In this document: positions 32,040-42,689 of the stretch, one piece after another
How positions within the stretch are numbered: position 1 is the first letter of the stretch
How the letters are laid out: each line of letters begins with the position of its first letter
Source of the DNA: Calliphora vicina
Lineage: Eukaryota; Arthropoda; Insecta; Diptera; Calliphoridae
NCBI RefSeq assembly: GCF_958450345.1
Contig: NC_088782.1
Coordinates: 64,632,501 to 64,696,500, forward strand
DNA: 64,000 nucleotides
Direction: 5' to 3'
Translations under genes and position numbers: made by a program
Notes under the pieces: model-generated
The model's database searches: none
What the model was told of the DNA's origin: nothing
Seen by the model: only the letters and a program-made list of their open reading frames with translations

Positions 32040-32575
32040 GAACATTAAATTGAAATAAAACAGAAAAAAACTTTTTAAATATCCATACACTTAACTTTAT
32101 TAATTACATTATTACATGAATTTATTATATGATTTAAAATATGATTTCAAAGATCCAAATTTCACACAACCTTCGCAGTAAATCAGACTGTATTTCGGCA
32201 ATAAAGCTTCGAATATTCGTTTCCAAGTGTTAGATCGTTTCCGATTTATCTGCATAGACCAGGGACTTTATATATCCCCAGATAAAATAATCTAATGACG
32301 ACAAGTCACATGAAATAGGTGGCCAGTTAATAGGTCCAGGTCGTTGGCCAAATATTCCTCTCAGTGTGTGTGACATGTGCCACCTTCCTGCTGAAAGCAC
32401 ATGTCTGCAATACTAATGCACACCAATTGAGCCAAGAAAAAGTTAGTAAACATGTCTCTATACCACTCACCGTTGACTGTAACGTTCTGACTATAGTTAT
32501 TTGTGAATACATATGGACCAATGATTCCAAGTGCTTCATAACTGAACAAAATTTTCAAACGAAGAGTTCGACGTT
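32040..32575 (-). pseudogene. Tc1/mariner-type transposase relic
   Basis: Minus-strand blocks are IIGPYVF (about 32500), VTVNGEWYRDMFTNFF (32430-32480), a degraded second catalytic block CFQQEGGTCHTH (about 32360-32400, with the usual FQQDGATCHT aspartate replaced by Glu), then NIWPTTWTY and further decayed C-terminal sequence. Two overlapping short frames (32327-32558) are pieces of it. No terminal repeats found. Confidence 0.75.
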
Positions 32576-33700
32576 TCTACAATTTTACTAAACTGCTTTT
32601 ATTTGCAATCAAAAGTATCCGGTTTTATTTAAAGGAAATAAACCACCATTTTTAAAAGGTAAAAACGTTACAATTGGTGTCAGAAGTGGGATTACAAAAT
32701 AATAAATATGAAGTTTGAAGAGATAATTGAGTAAGTTGGAGCTACCGACAGCAGGTAACAAATCAGATTTGCAAAAGAGGCTGATAGATGAATTCAAGTG
32801 GCGTGATATAGACATCGGAACTTAAAAATTTAAATATAAATCAGAAGTTGAAATCTGTAGCCGTGCAGCATGAATTTAGCCACAATGTTTGCTGCTATGA
32901 TGGAGAAATTTCAAGAAGCCAACGAAACTTCTATAGTCAACAATGAGAAGCTAAAGTTAAAGCTGCAGTTCAAAAAACTTCTATAGTAAACAATGACAAA
33001 TTATTAGCTGAAGTTGAAGCGAATTTTCAAGAATCATCTAGACGAGAAAATTCTGGAAACGTCTAATGCTTTTAACAGCAGAGGGGATGGTATTGACAAG
33101 ATGGTGTCAGATTTAGAGAACGATGTCGATCAAACAGCATGATCTAGAAATAAATCAATGCCAGGATGGACCGGTGCGAATTATTCCAGAAACCTCTAGT
33201 AGAACAAAGGCTCTACAATTGATGGCAGCAAACCTTTTGGTATTTTCAAGTTCCAGTTTGATGCAGTTGACAATAGGAACTTATGGAACAATAAAGAAAA
33301 AGCGATAGAATTAATCTTGTAACGGAAATGGATGCACTACAACGGCGAACATAAAAAATAAATATACCGAAAGAAATTTCGTGGTAAAGTACAGAATGCC
33401 AGTGAGACGCTACAAAACTTTGCAATAGAAATCGAGCGTTTGCTGCAGTTTATTTATCCAGGGGAAAACAATGAGATTTTGGAGCATTTGTGAATTATAT
33501 TTGAGATCCTGAAATAAAAGAAGCGATCTGAGTCTGAGTCACACAGAAGTCATCATTCACTGAAACCGTCTCAATCGCGCTGGTACAAGAAACAGCAAAA
33601 AAAGTATTTAAAATTTGTATAAACGAATTTCTAATCACTGTACGAAGTTCAGTCTGGATCGGAACAGTATGTATGGATCTTCCCATAAAAAGTAAATATT
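32576..33700 (+). pseudogene. gypsy-like LTR retroelement fragment: LTR end, primer-binding site, gag
   Basis: Bases 32576-32672 match the inner end of the solo LTR at 60204-60714 in inverse orientation and finish in ACGTTACA. Immediately after, TGGTGTCAGAAGTGGGAT (from 32676) fits a primer-binding site complementary to the 3' end of a tRNA-Leu. A degenerate gag follows: an ATG near 32871 with coiled-coil-like Glu/Lys-rich sequence, and near 33300-33500 the segment NASETLQNFAIEIERLLQFIYPG, typical of gypsy capsid regions. Stops and frameshifts are many. The 5' part of the LTR and all of pol are missing. Confidence 0.75.
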
Positions 33701-33779
33701 TATTATCGAATATCTGGAGAACTATAATAGAGAGATTCTCAAAATTGTGCGCGAGTTATTTTCTTGTCATTGTACATTG
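33701..33779. other. junction between gypsy and Jockey relics
   Basis: Short AT-rich stretch with no assignment. Confidence 0.3.
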
Positions 33780-35024
33780 TTTTTTTTAACTTTTTATTTA
33801 TTTATTGAATCTGCCTATATCATTAGGCCTAACAATAAGTGATTAAATCTTATAACTAAAATTAAAACTAATTGCTCTCTAAAGAGAGCATTGCTTAATG
33901 CATGGAACTCATCTTAGCGGGGTGGTGGATCTCATCTACAAAGCCTTGATCTGGTTTGGCTCTGTGCGAGAAGCCGAGCAAGCGGATTAGGGTGGGATTG
34001 CAGTTTCAGTATTTATTTATCGCGGACTTTCTTAAATGTTTTCATTTCTTATGTACCATGGTGCACCCGTCATGGTCCTAAGAATCCTCGACTGGGCCCC
34101 CTGTATAAGCTCAATACTGGAATTACTGGCCGTTCCCCACAATTGGATTACATATGTCCAAATTGGTTTTAAAATGATTTTATACAGGGTGACTTTATAG
34201 TCCAGGCTCAACTTTGATTGGTCACTTATTAACCAGTGAAGGCTAGATGCTTTTAACTTCATGTGAAGTCTCTTGGTTTCTATATGACGGACTGAGGTAT
34301 ATTTACATTGTTAAGTGTGACAGGTGGACAGCATCCCCTCCTCAGTGTGAACGTAACATGTTTGCTTTTTAACTCATTTAAACGTATTCTCCATTTGTTT
34401 AACCATGTTTCCACATGTCCTAAGTAGCCATCTAGTATACTAGATGCTATATATGGGTTTTCATGCGAGCTAATAATTGCGGTGTCATCAGCAAATGTAT
34501 AAATAGTCAATTCATCGCTCGTAGGCAAATCAGAGGTGTAAATCAAATAGAGAGTAGGTCCAAGAACACTTCCTTGTGGTACTCCTGTTCAAATCCTATA
34601 TTCTCTTGTCACGTAATCATTGTACTTAACTGTAAATATACGGTCCGATAGATAAGATTCCAATCGTTTATGAGTAGATGGTGGCAGCAAAAATTTTATT
34701 TTATATACCAGGCCTTTGTGCCATACTTTGTCGAAGGCTTGAGCGACATCCAAAAATATAGCTGAACAATATTTCTTTAATTCAAAGGACTTTTTTATCT
34801 CTCCGGTTATACGATTAACTTGTTCGATTGTTCCGTAGCGTTCCCGGAAACCAAATTGATGAACTGGAATTATATTTTTCTCATTTAAATGATTTTCTTT
34901 TGGAACAGTTTTTCGAACAGTTTCGATAAGCAAGGAAGCAAGCTTATTGGTCTATAGGAGGATGGAGATTTATAGTAGTTTGATACTCAATATTTTGCTT
35001 GTGTTATTTTGGTACCATTGCACA
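33780..35024 (-). pseudogene. Jockey-type LINE ORF2 fragment
   Basis: The minus strand encodes, in order, YRPISLLP..SKLFEK (34950-35010); HQFGFRERYGTIEQVNRI, then FLDVAQAFDKVWHKGL (motif A, about 34720-34760); YTFADDTAII (motif C, about 34480-34510); and LSLDYKVTLYKIILKPIWTY with QLWGTASNSSIELIQ (34090-34230). The last two are characteristic of Jockey ORF2 downstream of the RT core. Reading frames 34589-34933, 34280-34546 and 34032-34262 are pieces separated by frameshifts. A T-rich stretch at about 33780-33815 may be the reverse-complemented A-rich tail. The N-terminal endonuclease is missing, as in 5'-truncated copies. Confidence 0.9.
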
Positions 35025-35025
35025 G

Positions 35026-35210
35026 TAGGGGATCTGAAAAAAAAAGTGGAAATAAATCTGTAATTTCTAAACGAATAGCCCATGGCTATAGAGGAGGTGT
35101 CGATAAGTTTAAGTTTTGAATTTGGACTTAAACAACCAAGGGGGGGTCGAGCCACAATGCCCAAAAGTGGGACACCTCGGGTATATCAAAAATTAAAAAT
35201 TTTTATTTTT
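35026..35210 (+). mobile_element. Family B-like element, copy 6 (left end only)
   Basis: It begins CACAGTAGGGGATCTG and continues with the family B arm (aaataaatctgtaatttctaaacg), the tgtcgataagtttaagtttt segment and gggacacctcgg. Truncated after about 185 bp. Confidence 0.6.
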
Positions 35211-35893
35211 TTATCATTTTAAAATTTTTTTTAAAATGACCAGCATATGCTAGGTGACAATAGTTAAAGTGTCGGGAGGGAGACATTTGTATTCAAATTA
35301 TTTATAGAATTTCGGTATCGGTATTTTAGCAGTAACGGTACCTTAGTATTTATTTACCCAATCTCAACTATCCTCAATACACATCAGATCACCTACGATA
35401 GTAATTTGTAACCGGAGTATACATACGTAAATATTCTTTGGAACTAAGTATGAACAATATTTTACCAATGACCTTTGCTTTAAGTTTAAAAGAAAAATTA
35501 AGGCAATTTTTAACAATACAACTGCATTAAAGAAATTGTTGGAATTCTTTTAATGACATTTTGCAAAGGTCAGTAACTCATTAGTGTTATACGTTGAGTA
35601 TTTCGAAATCAAGGTATTAAATTTTAATTTCATAACTTCTAAATAGAACCTTTCTTTTGTTATTTGTACAAATGTATGTATTTTCATATTTCATACCACA
35701 ATTGGTGCAATGCAGACATATTGAATTCTAAAATAAAACTACTTAAAAATATAAAACTCAACTAAAAATAACAAAAAAAAAGCTTACTATAAAAATGTAT
35801 ATATAAGTTCACATATACACACTCATGTGTGTATACGATTGTAATACATATATATGTATATATGGGATATGTGTTACCAATTTTATGTACATA
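35211..35893. other. AT-rich sequence without recognisable gene
   Basis: No gene. A short TA/TG-rich microsatellite-like stretch lies at 35812-35870. Confidence 0.45.
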
Positions 35894-36325
35894 CCCTGTC
35901 GGACTTGGAGTTAACTTAAATTTAACACATGGTCAAAGAGAAACGAGTCATAAGTGACTATAAACCCAGCTCAATTTTCTTCAGACTGAGTCATTACTCA
36001 CTCAGAATGAGCCATTCCTCACTAACTATGCATAAGTTTCAGCTAACAACAAGTTAGCTCATTATGAATTAGCTAAAAGAATTAGCTCTATTACTAAAAA
36101 TCGGTTGTAAATGGGTTAGCAACAAGTGAACATGATTTTGAGTTAACTCTGAATTAGTTTTAAGTGAGCAAAAAGTTAGCTCAATACTTATCGAGAAGAA
36201 GTCAGGTGCTATAAAAATAAATAGGTCATCTCTGCATAATTGTTGTGTTACTTCAGAAATCAGTTGTAAATGAGTTAGCAATAAGTCAACTTTAACTTGA
36301 CTTAGCTCATAAAAGTCCGACAGGG
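35894..36325. mobile_element. MITE with CCCTGTCGGACTT ends and reiterated TTAGCTCA words
   Basis: The ends are CCCTGTCGGACTT and AAGTCCGACAGGG, flanked by TA on both sides. The 432-bp interior is non-coding. It is filled with short related words in both orientations (gagttaac, ttagctca, gagtcatt, ttagcaac), more than a dozen in all. TA flanks fit a Tc1/mariner-type target, but a chance match in AT-rich DNA cannot be excluded. Confidence 0.75.
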
Positions 36326-36821
36326 TATATATTAATGCAAGTGCTGCCTACGTTGCACATCTATAAGAACCTTGCAGATCTTGGAACCAGTACTTTTATA
36401 TAAAACGCTATTAGCTCTTTTGTTTGATTTCATTCTCATCCATTTAATCTATATATCGAAACATGGATAATTTATATGCACAGTGGACAAATCAAAATTT
36501 TCTGGAAATTAATCTGGCATTTCTAAACGGCTGGTCTGTTCGGAACTAGACACTATTGCGAACGGACGTGTATTTTTTAACGCTCTGTAAAACGAACAAA
36601 AAGCAACATTAAACATTGCAAATAAAATAAAAAAAAAAAAACATTAAAAATTCAATATAACTCTAAACATTTTTTGGTGAAAAATAAATAAAAAACGTTT
36701 AAATAAAGTGTTTTTAAAATAAAAAAACAATTCTATCAAAAATAAATAAAAGTGTAAATCACATAAACAGAACCTTTTTTTTCAAAACATAAACAAACAA
36801 GAACAAAACAAGAGTGCCAAA

Positions 36822-37880
36822 ATGAGTCAAGCTATTCTATGTAACCAATGTAAAAAAAACATTACAACAACTAATTATGTGAAATGTTTCAACTGCAATT
36901 CAAATTATCATTTCACAACCTGTTCTCCACTATCAGAAGCTACATACATGAGCATGTATGGTGAGAGAAAGTCATCGTGGAAGTGCCAAATGTGTAAGCC
37001 GAGGAGCCGATCTCCAAATAATCTATATCAGGCTGTTGTTTTCGATGAGGACAACAACAAGAGACCAACGCGAATTGACGACACAGAGATGGAGAATGAA
37101 CAAACAAAAAAATTTAAAGAGACAGTGTCATTGACCTTTGTCAACACAAAATTATGCTCTGTTCAATCTGTTGTTGCTGAATGCAAATCAGATATCACCG
37201 AATTTAAAACTGATTTAAAAGATGTAAAGCGAACGATAGAGCAACTAGCATCAAACGTAAATACATCAAATATACAAATAAAAGACGAAATCCAAAGCGC
37301 ACTCACAACAATAACTAATACTCTCACAACATTAGTAACTCAAGTGAAAGAGCTTGCTGACAAGGACAAACAAAGAGAAACACAAATCAATTCAATGGAT
37401 ACACGTATAAACAAACTGGAACAACAAATGATTAGTCGAAACATAGAGATCAAAAATATTACGAACAAGCAAATATCTGCATACGAAGTTGTAAAAACCA
37501 TTGCCTCATCTCTCAATGTTGAAATATGTGAAAGAGATATTAATAAAGCATATCGCCTTAAAAAACAAAACGAAAAAATAATAGTTGAATTCTCTTCGCT
37601 AAATAAAAAGACAGAGTTTATGAAGAAGATTGAAAAACATAGAGTTGATGCCAATATTATAAACGAAAACCAGAACAATAAATACATTTATATCAATGAC
37701 GAATTGACTTTCAATAACCGTCGACTTTTATGGCTAGCCAAGACCAAAGCAAAAGAGGCCAATTGGAAATTCGTTTGGGTAAACAATGGGAATATCTTCG
37801 CCCGCAAAAATGAAGGTTCAACATTATTTGTAATCAACAACGCTGCTGATATTGAAAACATAAACAGCACAACAAATTAA
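36822..37880 (+). CDS. LINE ORF1 protein: PHD-like zinc finger, coiled coil, FP-like domain
   Basis: The 352-residue nucleic-acid-binding protein of the LINE would package element RNA and act as chaperone during target-primed reverse transcription (role from family knowledge). The N-terminus has a C4HC3 PHD-like cluster: C7, C10, C22, C25, H30, C34, C55 and C58. Residues about 105-205 are a charged, heptad-like region likely to form a coiled coil and trimerise. Residues about 205-345 (ISRNIEIKNI, VVKTIASSLNV, INKAYRLKKQ, IVEFSS, YINDELTFNNRRLLWLAK) match the C-terminal domain of insect LINE ORF1 proteins that resembles baculovirus FP proteins. The ATG follows AAA. ORF2 starts 63 nt after its stop in the same frame, so ORF2 translation would need reinitiation or another route. 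Confidence 0.92.
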   Translation: MSQAILCNQCKKNITTTNYVKCFNCNSNYHFTTCSPLSEATYMSMYGERKSSWKCQMCKPRSRSPNNLYQAVVFDEDNNKRPTRIDDTEMENEQTKKFKETVSLTFVNTKLCSVQSVVAECKSDITEFKTDLKDVKRTIEQLASNVNTSNIQIKDEIQSALTTITNTLTTLVTQVKELADKDKQRETQINSMDTRINKLEQQMISRNIEIKNITNKQISAYEVVKTIASSLNVEICERDINKAYRLKKQNEKIIVEFSSLNKKTEFMKKIEKHRVDANIINENQNNKYIYINDELTFNNRRLLWLAKTKAKEANWKFVWVNNGNIFARKNEGSTLFVINNAADIENINSTTN

Positions 37881-37943
37881 ACACAAAACCATATTACTTT
37901 TTTCTAAATACTTATTTTTTTATATATTTTTTCTTATACCAAA

Positions 37944-40900
37944 ATGTGTAATAATCAAACACAAACAATAAACAATTTTAACCAAATTAACACAGAATTT
38001 TTAAGTTATCCTGAAACACTAATATACATGAACATTCGTTCACTAAGACTAAACTTTACATATTTTCTCGCAACAATCAACAATATAATACACAAAATAA
38101 AATTTATTGTATTAGTTGAAACAAATATATCTGACAACGAAAACAATTTCTATAATATAAAAGGTTTTAATTCTATATTTCTTAACAGAGAGGGTAGAGG
38201 TGGTGGAATTGCAGTGTATATTGCTGAAAGTCTAACATTCAATCACATAGCACTAACCACAAACTCTTTTGAAATAATACAAACAGATGTAATTATTAAC
38301 AAAAAAACACTTTCTCTCCTTTCCGTCTATCGTCCCCCACATGAAAGAATTCCCCCGTTTATCAACGAAATTGATACAATTATTAACAACATTAAGAAAA
38401 AACAAAACATTTTACTAGTTGGAGATGTAAATATCGACATACTAAGAGATAACTCAACAACAACAACGTATCTTAATATGATAACAAGTAATGGTCTGCA
38501 GAGTATGGTAAACGAAAGCACGCGTGAAGATCTAAAGAGAAACACAAGAACATGCATTGATCATTTATTTCTAAAAACAAATAAAGCAACAACAAACGCA
38601 CACGCAGTAATAATTACAACAAACATCTCTGACCACTACTCGCTCTTCTGTTGTGTTGATGAACAAATAACAAATCAGGGTACGGAAAATGCACTAAATC
38701 AGGGGACGGAGTTTAACAATTATAAAATTAACAAACAAATACGGGAAATAAATTGGTATGAAGTTACAAACGAAATAACAAATACAAACAGTTTATACAA
38801 TAAAATTCACGACACGTTCTGTCAAATATATAAAAATGCAATAAATAGAGAAAAAACTATTAAAAAAAGATCAACAAATCCGTGGATAAGTGAGGAAATA
38901 GTCAAATATTGTGATATTAGGGATAAACTTTTCAAAAAATGGCGAAATAATCGTAATAATAAAAGATATGAAATTGAATATAAAACTTTTCGAAACTTTT
39001 TAACCAAAAAAATTAACTACGAAAAAAACAATTATTATAAAAACAAATTTATTGAAAATAAACGCAATATACGGGCAACGTGGCAAATAATTAACGAAAT
39101 TATTGGCAGAAAATCAACAAATATTGACAATTTTATATTAAAAAATTTTAAAAACGAAAATTTAAATAATATTTTAAACAAATTTGCGCTAAATTTTAAT
39201 GAAAATGTTAAAAAAATTATGCATATCTGTAATATTAGAACAATTGATAATGTGTGTAGTAATGTACAAAATTCAATATACGTTGAATACACTAATGAGG
39301 AAGAGATATATTATGTTCTAAAATCATTAAATATTAGAAAAGGAGCAGGTTTTGACGGTATACGACCAAAAGATATCAAGATAAATGCTAGTTTTTTAAC
39401 ACCAATCATAACAAAACTAATTAACTCAAGTTTGGAACAGGCAACTGTGCCGAATTTACTAAAAATATCAACAGTAAGACCAATATATAAGAGTGGCAAC
39501 CAATCCTATGTAAACAACTACAGACCTATTTCCATCCTATCAGTGATAGATAAAGTACTAGAGGAGATTGTTGTTAGACGACTAACAAATTATCTACAAA
39601 AGTACAAAATTATCAATGAAAATCAATATGGGTTTCAAAAAGGCAAAAATATTAATAAACTTTTGGGAAACTTCTCAACATACATAAACGGATGCTTAAG
39701 CAAAAACATGCATGTTTTAGCTCTTTTTATTGATTTCAGTAAAGCGTTTGACACTCTTTCCCACAGCAAAATGCTTCAAATTCTGGAAAGAATTGGTATC
39801 AGAGGAAATATTTTATGCTGGTTTAAAAGCTACTTAGAGTGCAGATCATATTGTGTTAAAATTAACAATAAATTAAGTAACAAAATAGCAAGTGATTGTG
39901 GAGTTCCCCAAGGATCGAAACTTGGTCCAATATTATACATCATCTACGCCAACGATATGATGAAATGTCTGATAAATGGAAAAACTTTTGCTTATGCGGA
40001 TGATACTGCAATAATTGTCGCCGATAAAAGCATAACAAAGGCAACAAAAATAATGCAAAATCAACTGAATGTTGCTACAAAATGGTGCCATGATAATGGG
40101 CTAATTATAAACGGAAGTAAAACAAAAGTTATGCATATAAAGCCTCCTCATTTGGAAAATTCAGACATTACACTAAAATATCACGACATACAATGCGCCC
40201 ATAACAAATCCATGGACAATATAAATGATACATGCTCAACAATAATAGAAAAAGTCGACACATATAAATATCTAGGTGTAATCGTTGATAACAAATTTAA
40301 ATGGAAGATTCACCTGGAAAAATTACAAAAAAAATTAAGAAAGTCAGCATATATGCTCTTCCATTTAAGCAAGTGTGCTACTTATAGCGTATTACGTCAA
40401 GCTTACTTTGCGTTAGTTGAATCCTACATTCGTCACGGAATAACAGCCTGGGGAAATGTGAAATACAGCAGCACATTACAAAAAACACAGAACCAAATAC
40501 TAAAAATATTATGGAGAAAATACAAATACAACACAACAAACAACACAAACTCAAATGTCCTAAACAACAATCGTCAAACTGAACACAACATAAGATATAA
40601 CAACTCACCAAATTATAATATTAATATCAATACTAGCAGCGAAAATAATATAAACAATAATAACATAACTACAACAAATATTAAATCAAACAAACTTGCC
40701 AAACATCTACACGTCCTAAGCGTTAAACATCTTTTCTACACAACATTAACCAAAGAATTTTACAACAACACCAGCTTTCTACAACCAATTGATCATCCAC
40801 ACAACACCAGAAGCCGTTCCCAAGGAAGGTTCAAGGTTGACCGATTTACGAACGAGTACGGTAGAAGCACACTCCAAGTAACATTACCAACCATTTTCAA

Positions 40901-40985
40901 TAATATACCAATTAATATAATTAATGAAAAAAATTATTCTAAAAGAAATAAACTTATCAAAAATTATTTCATAAATATGCAATAG
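37944..40985 (+). CDS. LINE ORF2 protein: endonuclease and reverse transcriptase
   Basis: The 1013-residue polyprotein nicks target DNA and reverse-transcribes element RNA at the nick. The APE-like endonuclease spans residues about 25-235: MNIRSL (29-34), VETN (58-61), RGGGIAVY (85-92), YRPP (129-132), GDVNID (160-165), CIDHLF (204-209), SDHY (229-232). The reverse transcriptase spans about 440-750: DGIRP, YRPISIL (526-532), FIDFSKAFDTL (595-605), GVPQGSKLGP (653-662) and the catalytic FAYADDTAI (682-690). An asparagine-rich stretch at about 855-925 is unusual and probably reflects AT drift. The C-terminal HNTRSRSQG...YGRSTLQVTLP is a conserved tail motif of CR1/Jockey-group proteins. There is no RNase H domain. 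All visible catalytic residues are present. Confidence 0.96.
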   Translation: MCNNQTQTINNFNQINTEFLSYPETLIYMNIRSLRLNFTYFLATINNIIHKIKFIVLVETNISDNENNFYNIKGFNSIFLNREGRGGGIAVYIAESLTFNHIALTTNSFEIIQTDVIINKKTLSLLSVYRPPHERIPPFINEIDTIINNIKKKQNILLVGDVNIDILRDNSTTTTYLNMITSNGLQSMVNESTREDLKRNTRTCIDHLFLKTNKATTNAHAVIITTNISDHYSLFCCVDEQITNQGTENALNQGTEFNNYKINKQIREINWYEVTNEITNTNSLYNKIHDTFCQIYKNAINREKTIKKRSTNPWISEEIVKYCDIRDKLFKKWRNNRNNKRYEIEYKTFRNFLTKKINYEKNNYYKNKFIENKRNIRATWQIINEIIGRKSTNIDNFILKNFKNENLNNILNKFALNFNENVKKIMHICNIRTIDNVCSNVQNSIYVEYTNEEEIYYVLKSLNIRKGAGFDGIRPKDIKINASFLTPIITKLINSSLEQATVPNLLKISTVRPIYKSGNQSYVNNYRPISILSVIDKVLEEIVVRRLTNYLQKYKIINENQYGFQKGKNINKLLGNFSTYINGCLSKNMHVLALFIDFSKAFDTLSHSKMLQILERIGIRGNILCWFKSYLECRSYCVKINNKLSNKIASDCGVPQGSKLGPILYIIYANDMMKCLINGKTFAYADDTAIIVADKSITKATKIMQNQLNVATKWCHDNGLIINGSKTKVMHIKPPHLENSDITLKYHDIQCAHNKSMDNINDTCSTIIEKVDTYKYLGVIVDNKFKWKIHLEKLQKKLRKSAYMLFHLSKCATYSVLRQAYFALVESYIRHGITAWGNVKYSSTLQKTQNQILKILWRKYKYNTTNNTNSNVLNNNRQTEHNIRYNNSPNYNININTSSENNINNNNITTTNIKSNKLAKHLHVLSVKHLFYTTLTKEFYNNTSFLQPIDHPHNTRSRSQGRFKVDRFTNEYGRSTLQVTLPTIFNNIPINIINEKNYSKRNKLIKNYFINMQ

Positions 40986-41082
40986 TTTATAGTAAAAAAT
41001 AAAATATACATATATATCATATTTTAAATTAAATTAAAAATGAAATGTAAATAATGAACTTTTTAGTTTAGTATATAATACT

Positions 41083-41111
41083 CCCTGCAGTCAAGCGAAA
41101 AGCTTTGCGGG
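41083..41111 (+). promoter_or_regulatory. 3' UTR hairpin of the LINE
   Basis: CCC-GCA-AAGC pairs with GCTT-TGC-GGG around a GAAAA loop, with bulges T and GTC on the 5' side. It lies about 60 nt before the poly(A) tail. LINE proteins of several clades recognise 3'-end stem-loops of their own RNA; that this one does so is inference. Confidence 0.55.
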
Positions 41112-41161
41112 TTTTAATTTAAGAAATCATTGTAAACGAATTTTTAAAATAAAATATATAA

Positions 41162-41200
<39 letters not shown>

Positions 41201-41464
41201 ATATTTGACATGGGTGTAGCCTAGGAGTATTCGAGTGCAATATTTTAGAAGGACTGAATTAGAAAACTGGCATATTTTTGAATCTAATTGAGATATTGAC
41301 TTGGTAGTGAATTGAATTGAATTTGTAAGACCAAAAATTAACTTATCTAAACAAAAAAATTAGTTCGAAATAAATGTGTATCAAATTGTTCCTAATATTT
41401 GCAATCCTATTAAAATTGAGTTTTACAAACTCAATAACTATGTAATAAAATCTTTGTTTATTAA

Positions 41465-41936
41465 AGCTACGTTTCCGCATACCCGTAATCGGCACCGAAA
41501 ACGAAATTCCATACATTTGCACCGAAAAAAAGCTCGTTTCAAAAATCGGCAACGAAAATTGTGAAAGAAACGGCACCGATCAGTAACGAAAAACCTGTCA
41601 TTTGGGGCCGGAACGAAAACAACTTCAAGTAGGTTGTTTTCGGTGCTGTAGGAACGTTGTTATTTTAATTATTTTTTTATTTCAAATTTAAAGAAAATCA
41701 AAATGAATAAAAAATTTAATTTTCTTTATTGGAAGAGGAAAAAACAATAGATTTTGTCAAAAATAATGAAATTCTATTTAATGTGCGACATCCAAAATTA
41801 AAAAATAATTTCGTTTCTGTTTTATGCTGCAACTGAAACGAAAACAGTTCAGAAACGAGACGGTGGCGAACACCAATGTTTTTCAGTTTCAGTTTTCGTT
41901 ATCGGCGCCGATTACGGTGCATGCGGAAACCCAGCT
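41465..41936. mobile_element. PIF/Harbinger-like MITE (TAA target)
   Basis: The ends AGCTACGTTTCCGCAT and the inverse ATGCGGAAACCCAGCT are near-perfect, and the inverted arms continue with the ccgtaatcggc motif. TAA flanks both sides (41462-41464 and 41937-41939). Three-base TWA duplications are typical of PIF/Harbinger. The 472-bp interior is non-coding, with reiterated cgaaaacg/aacgaaa words. Removing it restores continuous family C sequence. Confidence 0.8.
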
Positions 41937-42042
41937 TAACAAAACTGAATGAAATTTCCAAAGTTTTTTTGTCATTCTAAATAACAAAGTTCGAGGACCC
42001 ATATACTCCTTGGCTACGCCAATTTGATTCTACCCCAATGTG

Positions 42043-42689
42043 TATTGCGTACAGAAAGAATTATCTTAAGTAAGTAATTAATAATAACGACAATTGGCTT
42101 TATGCTACGGAAGCTGTATTAACCGATAGCTTTTTCATAAGGAAACAACTCTCTATAACAGAGGAGAACCCGTTTCCCATTAGGAATTTAGTTGTGCAAT
42201 AAGAAAACAACTTACCGAGTATGTACTCAAATTTTAAAATTTTTTCTTCTCCATAACCCAACTTTACCTCTGACATCTGTAAACACAAAAAATACGCATG
42301 AGGGTCGAACTGTTACAACATCAACCAATGTAAGTTCGACATAAATATATTTTCAGGTATGGTGTATATCATTCATTCCACCGAACATCATTTCAGATTT
42401 TGTTAAACTTTGGCAAATGGAGCATTTCCATTTTAAAATTTTGAAAAATCGGATTTTGTTGATCCAAGAACCATACGAAAGGTAATTATATTCTTCTAAA
42501 ATTTTACAACTGTAATGGAATATTTTAATATAAAACTGCAATCATAATGCAAATGCAATATTCTAATGCATTTTTATTTTTTTACTATAATAAATTATGA
42601 AATGTTTAGCATACAGTGTTATATTTGTATTTAAAGAAGTGCAACGCGTTTCTTCATAAAAAGAATCAACTTCCATTTAATTTTATATT
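42043..42689. other. AT-rich sequence without recognisable gene
   Basis: Short frames only; nothing recognised. Confidence 0.45.

Larger units (their letters stand above)
36545..41198 (+). mobile_element. full-length non-LTR retrotransposon, CR1/Jockey type
   Basis: About 4.65 kb: a 277-bp 5' leader, two intact open frames (36822-37880 and 37944-40985), a 3' untranslated region with a small hairpin, and a poly(A) tail of about 30 A (41167-41198). The absence of stops or frameshifts over 4 kb, in a window where every other element is decayed, suggests a recent insertion that may still be active. Target duplication is not evident; the site within family C seems joined with few lost bases. Confidence 0.93.
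36479..42042 (+). mobile_element. Family C element, copy 3, with nested LINE and MITE
   Basis: The left end CACAGTGGACAAATC... runs to about 36544 (cggctggtctgttcgg). Family C resumes after the LINE poly(A) tail at about 41205 (atttgacatgggtgtagcc) and ends GATTCTACCCCAATGTG at 42042. The flanks are atatg and tattg, which do not make a convincing duplication. Two younger elements interrupt it: the LINE at 36545-41198 and the MITE at 41465-41936. Confidence 0.75.

Noticed and set aside
36474..42047. 5-bp target duplication around family C copy 3
   Set aside because: Flanks atatg and tattg match at only three of five positions, no better than chance in AT-rich DNA.
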